Below are positions 40,477 through 52,232 of a DNA stretch of 64,000 nucleotides, piece after piece. Made by a program: the position numbers and the translations under genes. Within the stretch, counting starts at the first letter, position 1. Each line of letters opens with the position of its first letter. The notes beneath the pieces are model-generated. The model did no database searches and was not told the DNA's origin. It saw only the letters and a list, made by a program, of their open reading frames with translations. The DNA comes from Basidiobolus meristosporus CBS 931.73. Its lineage: Eukaryota > Basidiobolomycota > Basidiobolomycetes > Basidiobolales > Basidiobolaceae. The stretch spans positions 62,001 through 126,000 of the forward strand of contig MCFE01000025.1 in NCBI GenBank assembly GCA_002104905.1, given 5' to 3'.

Positions 40477-41208
40477 GACTTGTTCCGTTGGATAGTGCCA
40501 CATTGAGCCATGAGTGCCAAATGATGCCATAGTGTGCCAGGGAGGCTAAGTGAGCCTATACTTGGCCACAGAGTGTGAAACATAGATCTGCATCTTCATG
40601 CAAAGCAGCCCCTGTGTTTCACCAATTGTGTTGGAGAAAATCCACTTTTTGACCTTTTTTATTAGGTCAATGTTGTGCAGGATGTGTAAGAGCACAAAAG
40701 GATTGAAAATATGCATCAGGTACTCAATACCCATGGCACTCTGAATCTAGCTCCTGTGGCTTGTAACATGTCACAACAATGCATGGCACTATCTTGGTCC
40801 ACTGGTACTATCTGGCACTATAAGTGCTTTGTATAGATCTTACTTTAGGGCTAATAATCAAATATAGTGCCAGATAGTACCAGTGGACCAAGATAGTGCC
40901 ATGCATTGTTGTGACATGTTACAAGCCACAGGAGCTAGATTCAGAGTGCCATGGGTATTGAGTACCTGATGCATGTCTTCAGTTCTTCTGTGCTCTTACA
41001 CATCCTGTATAACATTGATCCACAAAAAAACGTCAAAAAATGGATTTTCTCCTGCATCATAGGTGAAACACAGGAGCTGCTTTGCATGAAGATGCAGATC
41101 CATGTTTCACACTCTGTGGCCAAGTATAGGCTCACTTGGCCCCTCTGGTACACAATGGCATCATTTGGCACTCATGGCTCAATGTGGCACTATCCAACGG
41201 AACAAGCC
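40477..41208. mobile_element. Foldback element, 732 bases, two 346-base inverted arms
   Basis: Left arm 40477-40822 and right arm 40863-41208 are reverse complements separated by 40 bases. The inner ~150 bases match almost perfectly; the outer parts carry scattered mismatches. Ends are GACTTGTTCCGTTGGATAGT and its inverse, flanked by TA on both sides. There is no coding region. The same end sequence bounds the Harbinger-like pair at 52232 and 52400, so this is probably a non-autonomous relative. Any read-through RNA would fold into a ~340-base-pair hairpin. Confidence 0.93.
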
Positions 41209-41647
41209 TATTGTACAAGAGGAGGTAGAAAAAGGATATGTTATTTGGTTAATTGGTATGGTAGCATTAAGCAGAACTAGCTGTAAGTTACCATACTGCC
41301 ATGATAATACCATCAGAGGCTAGCAATGAGGGTGTCTAAGCACCTTTGAGTTTGTTGCCATATAAGGCAATCAGATGTACTGGCCAGTTAGATCCACTCA
41401 ATTAGTTGTCAAGTGCACTAAGTCTGCACCAAAGCCATGCTACTCTTGGCCAAATACCTTGCAAACAATGCAATATTTTTTAACATTACTTGGCAGTAAA
41501 ATTAGCCAAACACTGTTGTGATTCTGTCACAAGATCATGTAGATAGTCATTGATTCCAAGCTGCTGATATTATTGCAGTCTCATTATGGGAAATTGATGG
41601 ATGATCTGGATTGAATTTACCTGCAGCACCAAATTGTTTTTCATAGG
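41209..41647 (+). mobile_element. TNP2 copy 4, 3' region and terminus after the foldback
   Basis: TTGTACAAGAGGAGGTAGAA continues the TNP2 3' region, and it ends at TTTTTCATAGG, the inverse of CCTATGAAAA. The subterminal region keeps the usual blocks with many substitutions. Confidence 0.75.
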
Positions 41648-41654
41648 TTGAGGT

Positions 41655-41925
41655 ATGGAAAATGTTGATCCTTAGGAGTTTTGGAGCAAATCCCCTAAAT
41701 GTCATAAATTTGACTCTAATACTGTCCATTGCTTCCAGAAAAGCCTGCTGTTTTGATGATTCCTGAGGTAACTCCACTGCAAATAGTAATATGCTCCTTG
41801 ACATGGCAGCTACTGACCAGTATCCTATTGGGGAGCATACAAGAAATCATGAACCAATGGATACAGGTAGCTATCCAGGTTGAACAGTAATTAATGCACA
41901 GTTATCAGTGAGACCACAAAATCCT
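41655..41925 (-). mobile_element. TNP2 fragment, copy 5 (catalytic region only)
   Basis: AATATGCTCCTTGACATGG, GGGGAGCATACAAG and GGATACAGGTAGCTATCCAGG match the KSPSNLDSYLYPLL to CIRD region of copy 2 at 20330-20490. It is isolated, with no ends. Confidence 0.6.
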
Positions 41926-41929
41926 GTTC

Positions 41930-42197
41930 AGATCAAATTTCTTGTTGGGAATTACTTGTAATATTTTCAACTAATTATCAGGTACACATATTATGATCTT
42001 TGTTAATGTTGTCCAAAAGTCCCCAAACTTTGCACACATATTCTTGGGACCTTCCTTAACAAACTATACATGTTTGTCTGCTCTAATTTGTCAAAAGTAT
42101 AAGTAATATACATTTGATCAATAAATCTTCAAGTGAATAACATCCAAACCCTTAAGTTTTCCTCATCACTTCCAATGCTAATCAGAATATTGCAGTA
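41930..42197 (+). repeat. Copia-type LTR, 5'-truncated, followed by a primer site
   Basis: CAAATTTCTTGTTGGGAATTAC, CCAAACTTTGCACACATATT and GATCAATAAATCTTCAAGTG align with the 17564 and 27510 LTRs. GGTTATGAGCCCC at 42198-42210 is again the initiator tRNA-Met anticodon-arm primer site, so this was the 5' LTR of a plus-strand element whose body is gone. Confidence 0.75.
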
Positions 42198-42210
42198 GGT
42201 TATGAGCCCC

Positions 42211-42510
42211 AAGTTTGCTGTTCTCTTGGTGTCTTCTTTGTCTAGGAACCAGTCCTGCTAGTCTGTAGAATGACTCTCTGCACTTTTGCTCTGCCAGAGT
42301 TAAAGTTGACCACTACTGCTCAAAGAACTATGTACATGAGAATATTGCTGCAGAGAGGAAGGCTTTAACTTCAAAAGACTCATTCAGCAGCTACTCAAGC
42401 CAGTTACAAAGGAAAGCCTATCAGCCAGATGTGTAAATATGTCAACAAATATTGTACATTGGTACTCTACCACTACAGAAGAGAATTGCTTAATTCCAGC
42501 AATTGAGGGT
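42211..42510. other. Unassigned sequence, no gene seen
   Basis: About 300 bases after the primer site. It may be copia leader, but no gag motif is readable. Confidence 0.35.
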
Positions 42511-42512
42511 CC

Positions 42513-44527
42513 CCTATTAAAAATAATCTGGTCCTGCATATGTACTAAATCTAGATCAGCTGTCAATATCCCATTAGGAGATCATAATCATGTCAGCAGT
42601 GTGGAGTTAATGACTATGTACAAAATCTTATGACAGGATCACAACAGCATTTGCCTAATTTTAAAACCAAGTGATTTTAAAAAAGCGTAACAGTGTTTGC
42701 AAGGTATTTTGCCAAGGGTGACATAGCTTTGTTGCAGTCTTTGTGTGTTCTACAATATTTGACTCTATCTAACTTGCCAGTACATCCAATTGCCTTACAT
42801 GACAAACAACTTGACGGTGTTTTGACAACCTCATTGCAAGCTGCTCATGGACTATCATGGCAGTATGGCATCCCATAGCTGGTTCTGTATAATGCCATTG
42901 TACCAACTAACCAAATGGTGCCTCCTTTTTCTACTGCCCTTTGTGCAATCCATATATTCCAATGCAGAATAACCTCTCCATATTTGCTTACCCACTACCA
43001 CCTTGGGTATTTTACATATAGTTTAAATCTAAAAATACTATGGCCTGCTGTTTACTAGCTTCTACAGACACTCACACCTGTGGCAATTGACCTACTTCTA
43101 TCACCTCAACCTAACAGCTCTTTAGTATGATACTTGCAAAGTTGCCATACACCTTGTATTGCTGGTTGCATATACATCTTGCAAACATACGCTTGGTTGC
43201 AGCCACTTCTGCCATGAACACATCCTGAATATCTGCAAGAACATTTTGGTTTTCAGCCAATATACTCCTTCTCCCTGCTGGATTCCAGTCCCCCTTATAG
43301 GTGTGCTCTGGCTCTTGTTTGAGTGAATTCTGTATTGAACGGTATAGAAATTGGCTTGTGACCACGAGAAATCTGGCATACCTTGGTAACACTTTCCTAA
43401 TAGAAATTAGTTGCTTGTTGCACCAAACCCAACTCTGCATTACTTAACTGTGTTACAAGTCTTGGTATAAGAGTTGTAGAGGAATAGGGAGTTTAGCTAG
43501 TATTGTATTCACTAAAACTTGAACTGATCTTTATTGAGATTCCAGCAGCTCCTTATATACATTTTGCCAGATCAATTGCCAACTAATTGTATATTCTAAT
43601 GTAGGCTGTGGCTGATTACTCACTTGATTGCATCATCATCACCCAATAAGATACTACTTAATGTATCTATTTCTGTCTGATTCATTTGCTGACTAATGCT
43701 ACTGATTTGATAGAAAATTACCAATGCATTGGGGCTGCTTAGCTTTGTAGTACCATAGGCATTGGTGTCTCCATATGCACATCTGTACTTAGAATTTTCC
43801 TGCTCTTTCTGGCTGTCCTCCATGTGCCAACCCATCACATCCATGATGGACTTGAAGGTAATATTCTTGATGTGATTGGGATATAGTAGTACCTGCCACT
43901 TGACTTCTCCTCCTATCTCCCCACACATCTGCCCCATAGGAAACTCTGTGTGCTAACTCATGACATCCATGACAGACTTGAAGGTAGTATTCTTGATGAG
44001 ACTGGGATATAGTAGCACCTGCAACTTGACTTGACTTCTTATCACCCTACATATTTGCTCTATAGGAAACTCCTAAATGGTGAAGCAAGGCCCAGTAATC
44101 TCAACACACCAAGCAAGATAGAGTGACAAATAGATACAGTAGTGGCAGAGATCTATGCTCTCAACTCTATGCTTGTAGTATAGCAGCTCAAGTCCTGTCA
44201 CTAAATTGTTGCACAAAAGCTGTAGATGTGTCAAGTTGACATTGATGACCTGCTTCCAGATAAATATTGCTACAATGTCAACATATGACTCCCAAAGCTT
44301 CCAATGCACTCTTGGTAGAAATGGCTTCATAAGGCATATGACTAAATACATATACAGTTCATCCAGTCCTTGCACTTGTACTGTTGCATATATGTATGAA
44401 TGGGGACTGGAGCCACTGAGAAGTACTTGGGGTAGCAAATACTCTGTAATATCTTGCCAATTCTTCAAATTTCTTTGGTTTCTTGATGGGCTCATTTCGC
44501 TTGAGATGCCCTGAGTACATCTTTGTC
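42513..44527 (-). mobile_element. TNP2/CACTA-type transposon, copy 6, split by a gypsy LTR
   Basis: The terminus CCTATTAAAAATAATCTGG lies at 42513, with transposase remnants at 43111-43440 (AEVAATKRMFARCICNQQYK), 43620-43937 and 44073-44495 (LYYKHRVESIDLCHYCIYLS then WCVEITGPCF). A partial gypsy LTR sits at 43451-43713. Within 43850-44060 the KNITFKS region is present twice in tandem. No frame is intact. Confidence 0.75.
43451..43713 (-). repeat. Partial gypsy LTR inside TNP2 copy 6
   Basis: Starts TGTTACAAGTCTTGG and follows the 369-base LTR to ACTGATTTGATAG, with a small internal loss after TTTCTGTCTG. The last ~100 bases are missing. Confidence 0.8.
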
Positions 44528-44672
44528 AATACAATTAGTCAGCACTTGACCTGGTAAAATGTATATAAGGAGCTGCAGTAACTATAGCAAGAATCAGTTG
44601 AAGTCCTAGTGAAACTATACTAGCTAAACTCCCTGCTACTTGACAACTCTTACATCAAGACTAGTATTATCC
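44528..44672 (+). repeat. Gypsy LTR 3' part
   Basis: AATACAATTAGTCAGCA, GTATATAAGGAGCTGC and ACTAGCTAAACTCCC match the second half of the 38481 solo LTR. The 5' half is absent. Confidence 0.7.
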
Positions 44673-44693
44673 TTAGCAGCACTAACCAGAAAC

Positions 44694-45062
44694 TGTTGAA
44701 ATATTGGACTATTTGGTATCATTCAGCAGCTAAAAATTTACTTAACAATTCTAGACTAGTCTTAGTCACTGTAGGACTCATTTACTGCCTTAACTTTGCC
44801 ACTTTCTCTAGATATATGATCTTATGATTATTCCCCTATAGTCAGGATCAAATTAGCACTATTACCAGACATTATGTACTAACCCTGAAACTGTTACAGA
44901 ATGCTCCTGAATATTGAGAAACCCTCCCTACTTAGTGTTGCAGCTGTATTACTTCTACAAAGGTATAAATACTGAGCTTCTTTATGAATAAACAACAGTT
45001 CAACCATTATCACTATTTCTTCATAAGTTCCTTATATCCAAATCACTTCTTAAATTGCAACA
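44694..45062 (+). repeat. Copia-2 5' LTR
   Basis: TGTTGAAATATT...TTGCAACA. GGTATAAATACTG near 44962 is the TATA box and GAATAAACAAC ~25 bases later the poly(A) signal. It contains no CG dinucleotide. Confidence 0.95.
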
Positions 45063-45078
45063 GGTTATGAGCCCTGAT
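45063..45078 (+). promoter_or_regulatory. Copia-2 primer-binding site (initiator tRNA-Met anticodon arm)
   Basis: GGTTATGAGCCCTGAT abuts the LTR. Its complement contains GGGCTCATAACC, the anticodon stem-loop of fungal initiator tRNA-Met with CAU anticodon. Drosophila copia is known to prime from a 5' half of the same tRNA. Confidence 0.8.
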
Positions 45079-45098
45079 TGCCTTAATCTATTCTAAAG

Positions 45099-45840
45099 AT
45101 GACTTCTACCAGCAAACAAAGCAATACCAACATCTTCCCAGTATAGGAGAAGTTTGATGGGAAGAACTACAGACTTTGGAGAATCAAGATGCATATCTAC
45201 CTTGAGGAAAGAAAGCTTTGGAACATAGTAACTGCAAAGGAAGTTGAGCCAAAAGGAGCAGCAGAAGATGTGGAGAAGTTTCAAGAGAAGGAGAGAAAGG
45301 CCTTCAATGCCATATGCATCAATGTGCAAGACTCCTTCATTGGACAAATCCATGCCTCAAATATTGCCAAAGCAGCATGGGAATCCTTAGAGAAGATCTT
45401 TAGAGCAAAGTCATTATCAAGCAAGCTTTATTTGAAACAAAAGTTCTTCAACATGAGGAAGAAGCCAGATGATGACATGCTACAACTCATTACCATAATG
45501 GAGACACTTGCAGAAGAGCTTTACAGTATTAATGCTGGTGTAGATGATGAAGAAAAGATACTCTGTCTGCTTTGCAGCCTACCAGACAAGTATGAGCCAC
45601 TCATAGTTTCTTTTGAAAGCAGAGAAGACAACTTGACTTTCGAATATGTCAAAGGAAGACCTCTCCATGAAGAACTCAGACGTAATGATCAGGGAGAGAA
45701 GATTGAAGATAATGCTTTATTCAGTTCAGAAAGACATACAGAAAAGAAGGGAAAGCAACAAAACCAAAGAAAACCTGGCTGCTGTAACTACTGTAAGAAG
45801 CCAGGACACTGGGCAAGAGAATGCAAGAAGAAACAAGCAG
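45099..45840 (+). pseudogene. Copia-2 gag, one premature stop
   Basis: MTSTSKQSNTNIFPV is followed by a TAG at 45144-45146, then EKFDGKNYRLWRIKMHIYLE continues in frame. Capsid motifs are AWESLEKIFRAKSLSSKLYL and LLCSLPDKYEPL. The zinc knuckle is CNYCKKPGHWAREC at ~45783-45824. Apart from the TAG the gag frame is clean. Confidence 0.9.
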
Positions 45841-48800
45841 ACAAAAAACTGAAACTAGAGCAGGCAAACCATATAACTACTGATGAGCAGTTATTTGTAA
45901 CTGTACAAGAGAGTGCAAGTAACCAAAGTACCGAATGGTATATTGACTCTGGAGCATCACAGCATACTTGTGGTATAAAGGATTGGTTCAGCAACTTAAA
46001 GATTATTCCTGTAAGAAAGGCTTATCTGGGAGATAACTCTGCATTGGAAGCTACTGCCAGTGGGTGTAAACAACTAAACATGAGTGATAACTCAGGGGCA
46101 ACAACAGCAAAACTGACTGACATACTCTATGTACCTGGAATAGCTAAGAACCTACTCTCAGTCAGTAAAGCAACTACTCAGGGACTGAAATTTGTTTTTA
46201 CTAAGCTCAGCTGCTCAATATTGAGTGAATATGGACAAAAATTAGCTTTGGGAATCAGAGATCACAATATATACAAGCTACAATGCAAGATCTTGTACCT
46301 GAGTATGTCAACATTGCTGAAACTGATGAAACCAACTGGAAGATGTGGCATAGGAGGCTAGGACACATAGGGGAAAAGAAAATGAACCAATTGGTGAAAA
46401 ATCAGCTTGTTTTGGGCCTAAAATACTCAATTCCAATCAAATTGAATGTTTGTAAGGGATGTTCATATGGCAAACAAGCTAGGCAACATTTCAAGAGTTC
46501 AGAAGGCATCAACACCACCAAAATATTGGCTATTGTACACTTTGACATATGTGGCCCCATGAGAACACTTTCCTTTGGAGCCAAGAGTTACTTTATGATG
46601 TTTATTGATGACAAGACAAGATATACATGGGTGTACTTCCTCAAAACAAAGGATGAAGCTTTAGAGATGTTTCAGCACATCAAGAACATGGCAGAAACAC
46701 AAACTGGATGTAAATTGAAGGTACTACAAAGTTACAATGAAGGAGAATACTGCTCTAAGGAGTTTGCAAAATACTGCTTGTCTACTGGTATACTCCAACA
46801 GACCACAGTTCCTCATACCTACAGCAAAATGGAGTAGCAGAACGTGCAAATAGAACAATAGCAGAGATGGGAAGATCTATGCTGCATGATAAGGGAATGG
46901 ACTACAAGTTTTGGGCTGAGTCTGTTGCTACCGCTGTATACATCAAGAACAGATGCCCAACAACAGCACTACATGATTCTACACCCTTTGAAACATATAT
47001 AGGCAAAAAACCAGATCTCCAGCACCTCAGGATCTTTGGCAGTAATGTTTCTTATCACATCCCCAACAAAAAACATTCAAAGTTGTAACCAAAGAGTAGG
47101 AAAGGGATCTTTCTTGGGTACTGTGAAGATACTAAAGGGTATAGAGTGTATGATGGCAAAATACAGAAGCTGATCAAGAGCAGGCATGTTGTATTTGAGG
47201 TGAATTCAGATCAGAAAGCCACGAAAATCATTGGCCAGCTGCCTGATGATGCAATCAACACTGATGAAGAAGATACGTACCAAATCCAGCCAGAGATGGG
47301 AGATACTTCTACCAGTTCCAGATCAGAACAGATTATCCCAGTTAGGAGATCTACCAGAATAAGAAATGCCCCTTGATCCTGGTGGCAGACATCCAATGAT
47401 CATGAAGAAGCTTATCTTGCCTTATGTGCCAAAACTCAGAATCTGGAACAGGCAATGCAAGGTCCAGATGCTACTAAGTGGCAACAAGCCATGCAGGAGG
47501 AGTACCAATCACTGATCAAGGCAAAAACGTGGGAACTGGTAGATTTACCAAATGGGAGAAAGCCAATAGGATGTAGATGGGTCTACAAGATCAAGATAAC
47601 CTCAAATGGTGCCGTTGATAAGTACAAGGCTAGATTGGTAGCTAAAGGCTATTCCCAGATCCAGGGACTAGACTTTAAGAAAACATTTGCTCTGGTTGCC
47701 AAGTTTAACTCTATTAGGACAGTTCTAGCCCTGGCAGCTGTACATGGTCAAGATCTACACCAATTGGACGTCAAAACAGCCTTTCTAAATGGGGATTTGC
47801 AAGAAACTATATATGGAGCAACCAGAAGGTTTTACCAATCCACAAGGCCTCCATAAGGTGTGCACACTTAAAAAATTGCAGTATGGGCTTAAGCAGGCAC
47901 CCAGAGCATGGTATAACAAGATTGACACATATCTGGAGGAAATTGGGTTCTCTTGTAGCACTGCAGATCACTGTATATATGTGAAACAGCTCAATAAGGG
48001 TGTGATCATCCTAGTTCTTTATGTGGATAACCTAATTATAGCTACAAGTGATCAAGAGGCACTTAAACAGAAGAAATTGGATCTCTTGAGTAAGTTTGAG
48101 ATGAAAGATCTTGGAAAATTGAGCTATTTTCTTGGAATTGAGGTCAAATTTGACATACCTACGCAGAAAATTGTGCTGAATCAGTCTAAGTACAATAGGG
48201 ACATTCTTAGACACTTCAAAATGGAAAATTGCAAACCTGCAGCAACCCCTATGGACAATAACCTGTAATTAAGCAAATCTCAGCCAGTTATAAATGAAAA
48301 CGGCTCAAATATGGACCAAAACTTTCCCTATCAAGCAATGGTTGGTAGCCTAATGTACTTGATGGTGTCTACGCTTCCAGATATTGCAGTAGCAGTTGGA
48401 ATAGTCAGTCAATTCATGCAGAATTATGGATCAGATCAAATTGCAGCAGTTGAGCAGATTTTCAGATATCTACAAGGTACCATAAATATGGTACTGGAAT
48501 ACTCTGGAGCAGCTAATAGGCAAAAATTTGATGGTTATAGCGATTCAGATTGGGGTAGGGACTTGAGTGACAGACGCTCTACCACAGGCTATATATTTCT
48601 TTATGCTGGTGCAGCTATTACTTGGAATTGCAAGAAACAACCAACTGTGGCACTTTCTACAACTGAAGCCAAATATATGGCTGCATGTCAAGCAACTAAG
48701 GAGGCTATATGGCTACTAAAATTATTCAAAGACTTAGGTTTTAATTCAGGTGAACCAGCATGTATTTACAAGGATAATCAAAGTTATATTTCATTAGCTA

Positions 48801-49012
48801 GAAATCCTACTAATCATGCCACAACTAAGCACATTGATGTACAGCATCACTTTGTGGGGGAAGCTGTAGAAAATAACTTAGTAGAGTTAGTTTACTGCCC
48901 AACTGACAAAATGGTGGCAGACGTATTGACAAAACCACTAGCTAGGCCACAGTTTGAGATCCTTAGAGAGAATTTGGGATTAAGAAATTATTTAGTTGAG
49001 GGGGAGTGTTGA
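45841..49012 (+). pseudogene. Copia-2 pol: protease to RNase H, broken, YVDN in the polymerase
   Basis: Protease YIDSGASQHT, integrase (MWHRRLGHIGEKKMN, CKGCSYGKQARQH, FDICGPM), reverse transcriptase (GCRWVYKIKITSNG, HQLDVKTAFLNGDLQE, LQYGLKQAPRAW) and RNase H (YSDSDWGRDLSDRRSTTGYI, STTEAKYMAACQATKEA, DVLTKPLARPQF). The catalytic block reads LYVDNLIIATS: the second Asp of YVDD is Asn (AAC at 48029-48031). The integrase SDNGGEY block reads SYNEGEY, losing another catalytic Asp. Frameshifts lie near 46280, 46815 and 47805; stops lie at 47086, 47374 and 48266. Confidence 0.92.
48995..49006 (+). promoter_or_regulatory. Copia-2 polypurine tract
   Basis: GTTGAGGGGGAG lies directly before the 3' LTR and overlaps the end of the pol reading frame. 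Confidence 0.8.
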
Positions 49013-49375
49013 AATATTGGACTATTTGGTATCATTCAGCAGCTAAAAATTTACTCAACAATTCTAGACTAGTCTTAGTCACTGTAGGACTCATTTACTG
49101 CCTTAACTTTGCCACTTTCTCCAGATATATGATCTTATGATTATTCCCCTATAGTAAGGATCAAATTAGCCTTATTACCAAACATTATGCACTAACCCTG
49201 AAACTGCTACAGAATGCTCCTGAATATTGAGAAACCCTCCCTACTTAGTGTTGCAGCTGTATTACTTCTACAAAGGTATAAATACTGTGCTTCTTTATGA
49301 ATAAACAACAGTTCAACTATTATCACTATTTCTTGATAAGTTCCTTATATCCAAATCACTTCTTAAATTGCAACA
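49007..49375 (+). repeat. Copia-2 3' LTR
   Basis: 369 bases, aligned end to end with the 5' LTR and ending in CAACA before the GAAAC duplication. Confidence 0.95.
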
Positions 49376-49380
49376 GAAAC

Positions 49381-51479
49381 CTTAATGGCAGCTTTAGAAA
49401 TATGAACACCATCTTCTTGACTATATCCAGTATAACTTTGTATCAGCACAACCAAGTTAACCTCAATGGGCTGTTTGTACACTTATATACATCATGAAAA
49501 AATATTTTGACCAGTACCACCTGGGCATAGCACTCAATCAATCAAAGATATGCAAAACAGATCAAATAGCTGCACTGGTGCAACAGATGATGTATATATA
49601 TGAAGGGTGTTTATCTGTAGGGGTTCTGTCTCAAATGTGAGACAACCTTGATTTCACATATTTCAAAAATTTAGTGATTGCTAATTTGCAATGGAACAAT
49701 TTGGATTTTGAAAAAAATTTGTTGCTGGGATCTTGACAAATGGTGACAGCCCAATGCAATTGCATCATCTTCTCCTAGGTTGTTTTCTCACAGGGATTAC
49801 TACTGAAGCATATGGTAGTGAATCACTTTGCATACCTAAAATACTTACTTGTTGACTATCCTCTTGGCTACTTGTAGTTTTGTAGTCAGTATTTTACCTC
49901 CTAGTTGATGAGTGCAACTCTGCAGCTTGGCCAAGCTTAGTTGCTCTGGATGTTGCTATTAAGCCAGCCTGCAGTGCTATGTACTGACGTGTTCTTTTAG
50001 TTGCCAAAGGCTTTTGTGGTGAAGGCACTTCATGTGGGTCATCATCCGTCAGTTACCAGAAGAAACTTGCTGATGGTCAGGTGTAATGGCATGCACAGGC
50101 ACAACTTGATGAGCTGGCATGGCCCTTGGCTGAGTTTGATGTGATTCTGCTTGCTGATGCAACTTGGCCCACCCCAATGGACTTGTATCTAAATGAGCAG
50201 TTTGGCAAGTTCCGGTGGTTTTGCTCTGAAGCATATGTGTTGACCTAACATGTGTTGACTCAATATGGGGCACTCTTGTTAAGGGTGTTGGCATAGTTTG
50301 GGCTGAAGTGTACTGGCACACTGATGCTGCAAGGGAAGGTAAGGAATCTAGTAAGATGTGCTGGTACAATCTAGATGCTGTTGCTCATGGTCTGTATTCT
50401 CTCTCTTGAAGCTCAACTTCTGATTCATCAAGGTATTCACTTACCCTATGTTCAATACTTCATTGGATATATTGCTCTCAGAAGCCACTAAGCTCTAAAT
50501 AAATATTATGAAATACATTAATCCTTTGAGGCAAAACTCATTCAAAATCTCTGTGGTTCCCACAGTTGAGGTACAAATGGACATGTCCGGCCTGTACTGT
50601 GCAAATTGCACGCAAAATTGTTCCTGTGTGGCTTCCTCATCTATTCCCCCACTCTCAGCTCATTCTTGACTTTAGTACTTGTCTTGTTATTTATCTTCTC
50701 ACATATATTTGCTGGCAGCTTGATGTAAAACTCATGCCACAGCTTTCTACTTAGGTTCTTCCATCTCTGTCAACTCTCTGAGATATCTAGGTCTGCTAGA
50801 TTAATGAGCAGTGCCCAAATATCTGTATGAAGGTTCATCATAGACACTTGAGCCATATTAAAATAATTTGGCAAGAACTCAAATGGATCCAACATTGACT
50901 TCTCTAGTCCACACCATGCATGTGAGCCAAGGGATGGGTTTTGTCTGGGTTATTCTAAAGATGAGTTGAGACTTGGTATAGGGAACATAGTGATTAACTT
51001 GGATACTTATAGTGTAGTGTATTGGCATCAGCCTGGTCTTATATGAAGTATAAACGAAAACTAATGTGATTGCTGAGTTTTTAATATTATTCATGATGCA
51101 TTTTGGATTGCATTGACACAGATTGCATCCCATCAATTCCGGATTTCCTATTTGACTCTAGACTTGTGAGTGAAGCATGAATAAAAATACCAAGCCATTG
51201 TTTGAAGATGAATTTTTGCAACATAATGATGGGATACATGACACTTGTTGGAGATTAAATCATAAGGCTTGGAAAATCACATAAATAAAGCTGATTGCAC
51301 CAAATCAATTTAACTCACCCCAGCGCAATAACCTACCAATTTTCAATATACTTTCACATCTGGTCTTTTCTCATCATTCCCATCACTACCACTGGATTTC
51401 TTTTTGACAAATTAGAGGAGATTTATACCATGTACTGTGGACCATCTACCAAAGTCTACTTATGGAGATTTCTTGTTAA
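49381..51479. other. 2.1 kb of unassigned sequence
   Basis: No recognisable gene. A 106-codon open frame at 50049-50369 (-) is rich in His, Gln, Thr and Pro (HAITPDHQQVSSGN) and matches nothing I know. An ATG-started frame at 51295-51612 (+) leads toward the Harbinger-like region but is not clearly coding. The region is CpG-poor like the other repeats. Confidence 0.4.
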
Positions 51480-52232
51480 GCTTCTCTACTGTTGCAAGAA
51501 CTATTGCCCCAAAAGGCTTCATCCCACCATTTGTGGCAGCAAAGTCCAAGAAGCTTTGACTCCCAGCTGCCAGCAATGGAGAACCACCTTGCAGAGGGTA
51601 TCAATGACTTAGAGCAAGCTTGGAATACTAAGTTTAGAAGCACCAATAGACTTCCATATCCCAGAGTGTTCAGCAACAGGTTCCATGTAGGGAGAATTTT
51701 GGATTCCTCCCCAGTCAGGATCAACAGACCTTCCAGAGGGTAGAAGCACATTCATCCTGGTAAATGCAAGGCACATTGTGTCAAGCTTCTAGCACTATCT
51801 GACATTGAGGGTAACATCATCTGGTTTTGTTGGCTATTTACTGGAAGTAGGCATAACAAAGCACTCTGGATAGAAAATCATCCAGAATTCAGTAGTGGGG
51901 AGAAATTTATCAAAGACTTATTGTACAAAGTCATATATAGGAGAAAGAAGCAGAATTGGTAAAAAAGCTAAGATACTTATCAATATACAGTATATTCATA
52001 CAAGACAGCATCCACTGAGAAAGATGTGTCTGGAGCACTAAGAAGAGTAAAAAATGCAAGGAAATCACTATTCTGAGCAACACAAGAAAGATTAAATAAG
52101 ATTATCAGTAACCACAATCCTACCGCTGGCAATATGGTAGAAATCATAGTGCCAGATGGTGCCATAGAGTGCCTGATTAATCTGGCACTATAAAAGGCTG
52201 GCACTATGTGACACTATACAATGGAACAAGTC
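51480..52232 (+). mobile_element. PIF/Harbinger-like DNA transposon fragment 1
   Basis: The plus strand reads LDSSPVRINRPSRG (candidate first catalytic Asp), a stop, then DIEGNIIWFCWLFTGSRHNK and ALWIENHPEFSSGEKFI. These resemble the DDE_Tnp_4 core of HARBI1-type transposases (D-SPI-I-RP; GS-HD; GEW-ADSAY). Noncoding sequence with TGGCACTAT motifs follows, ending in GGAACAAGTC next to TA at 52233. The 5' limit is uncertain. Fragment 2 is its inverted partner. Confidence 0.55.

Larger units (their letters stand above)
44694..49375 (+). mobile_element. Copia-2: Ty1/copia LTR retrotransposon, 4,682 bases, perfect target duplication
   Basis: 369-base LTRs flank a copia-order gag-pol. GAAAC precedes (44689-44693) and follows (49376-49380) the element, an exact 5-base target duplication. 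The LTRs differ at about 11 of 369 positions by eye, so it is younger than copia-1. Several frameshifts and stops inactivate it. Confidence 0.95.

Noticed and set aside
49440-49640. Possible copia RNase H relic (a TDQIAAL-like peptide)
   Set aside because: The similarity is a single short peptide and the surrounding translation does not follow the copia order.
50049-50369. 106-codon open frame on the minus strand
   Set aside because: It is low complexity (His, Gln, Pro, Thr), with no match, no repeat partner and CpG-poor decayed surroundings; not listed as a gene.
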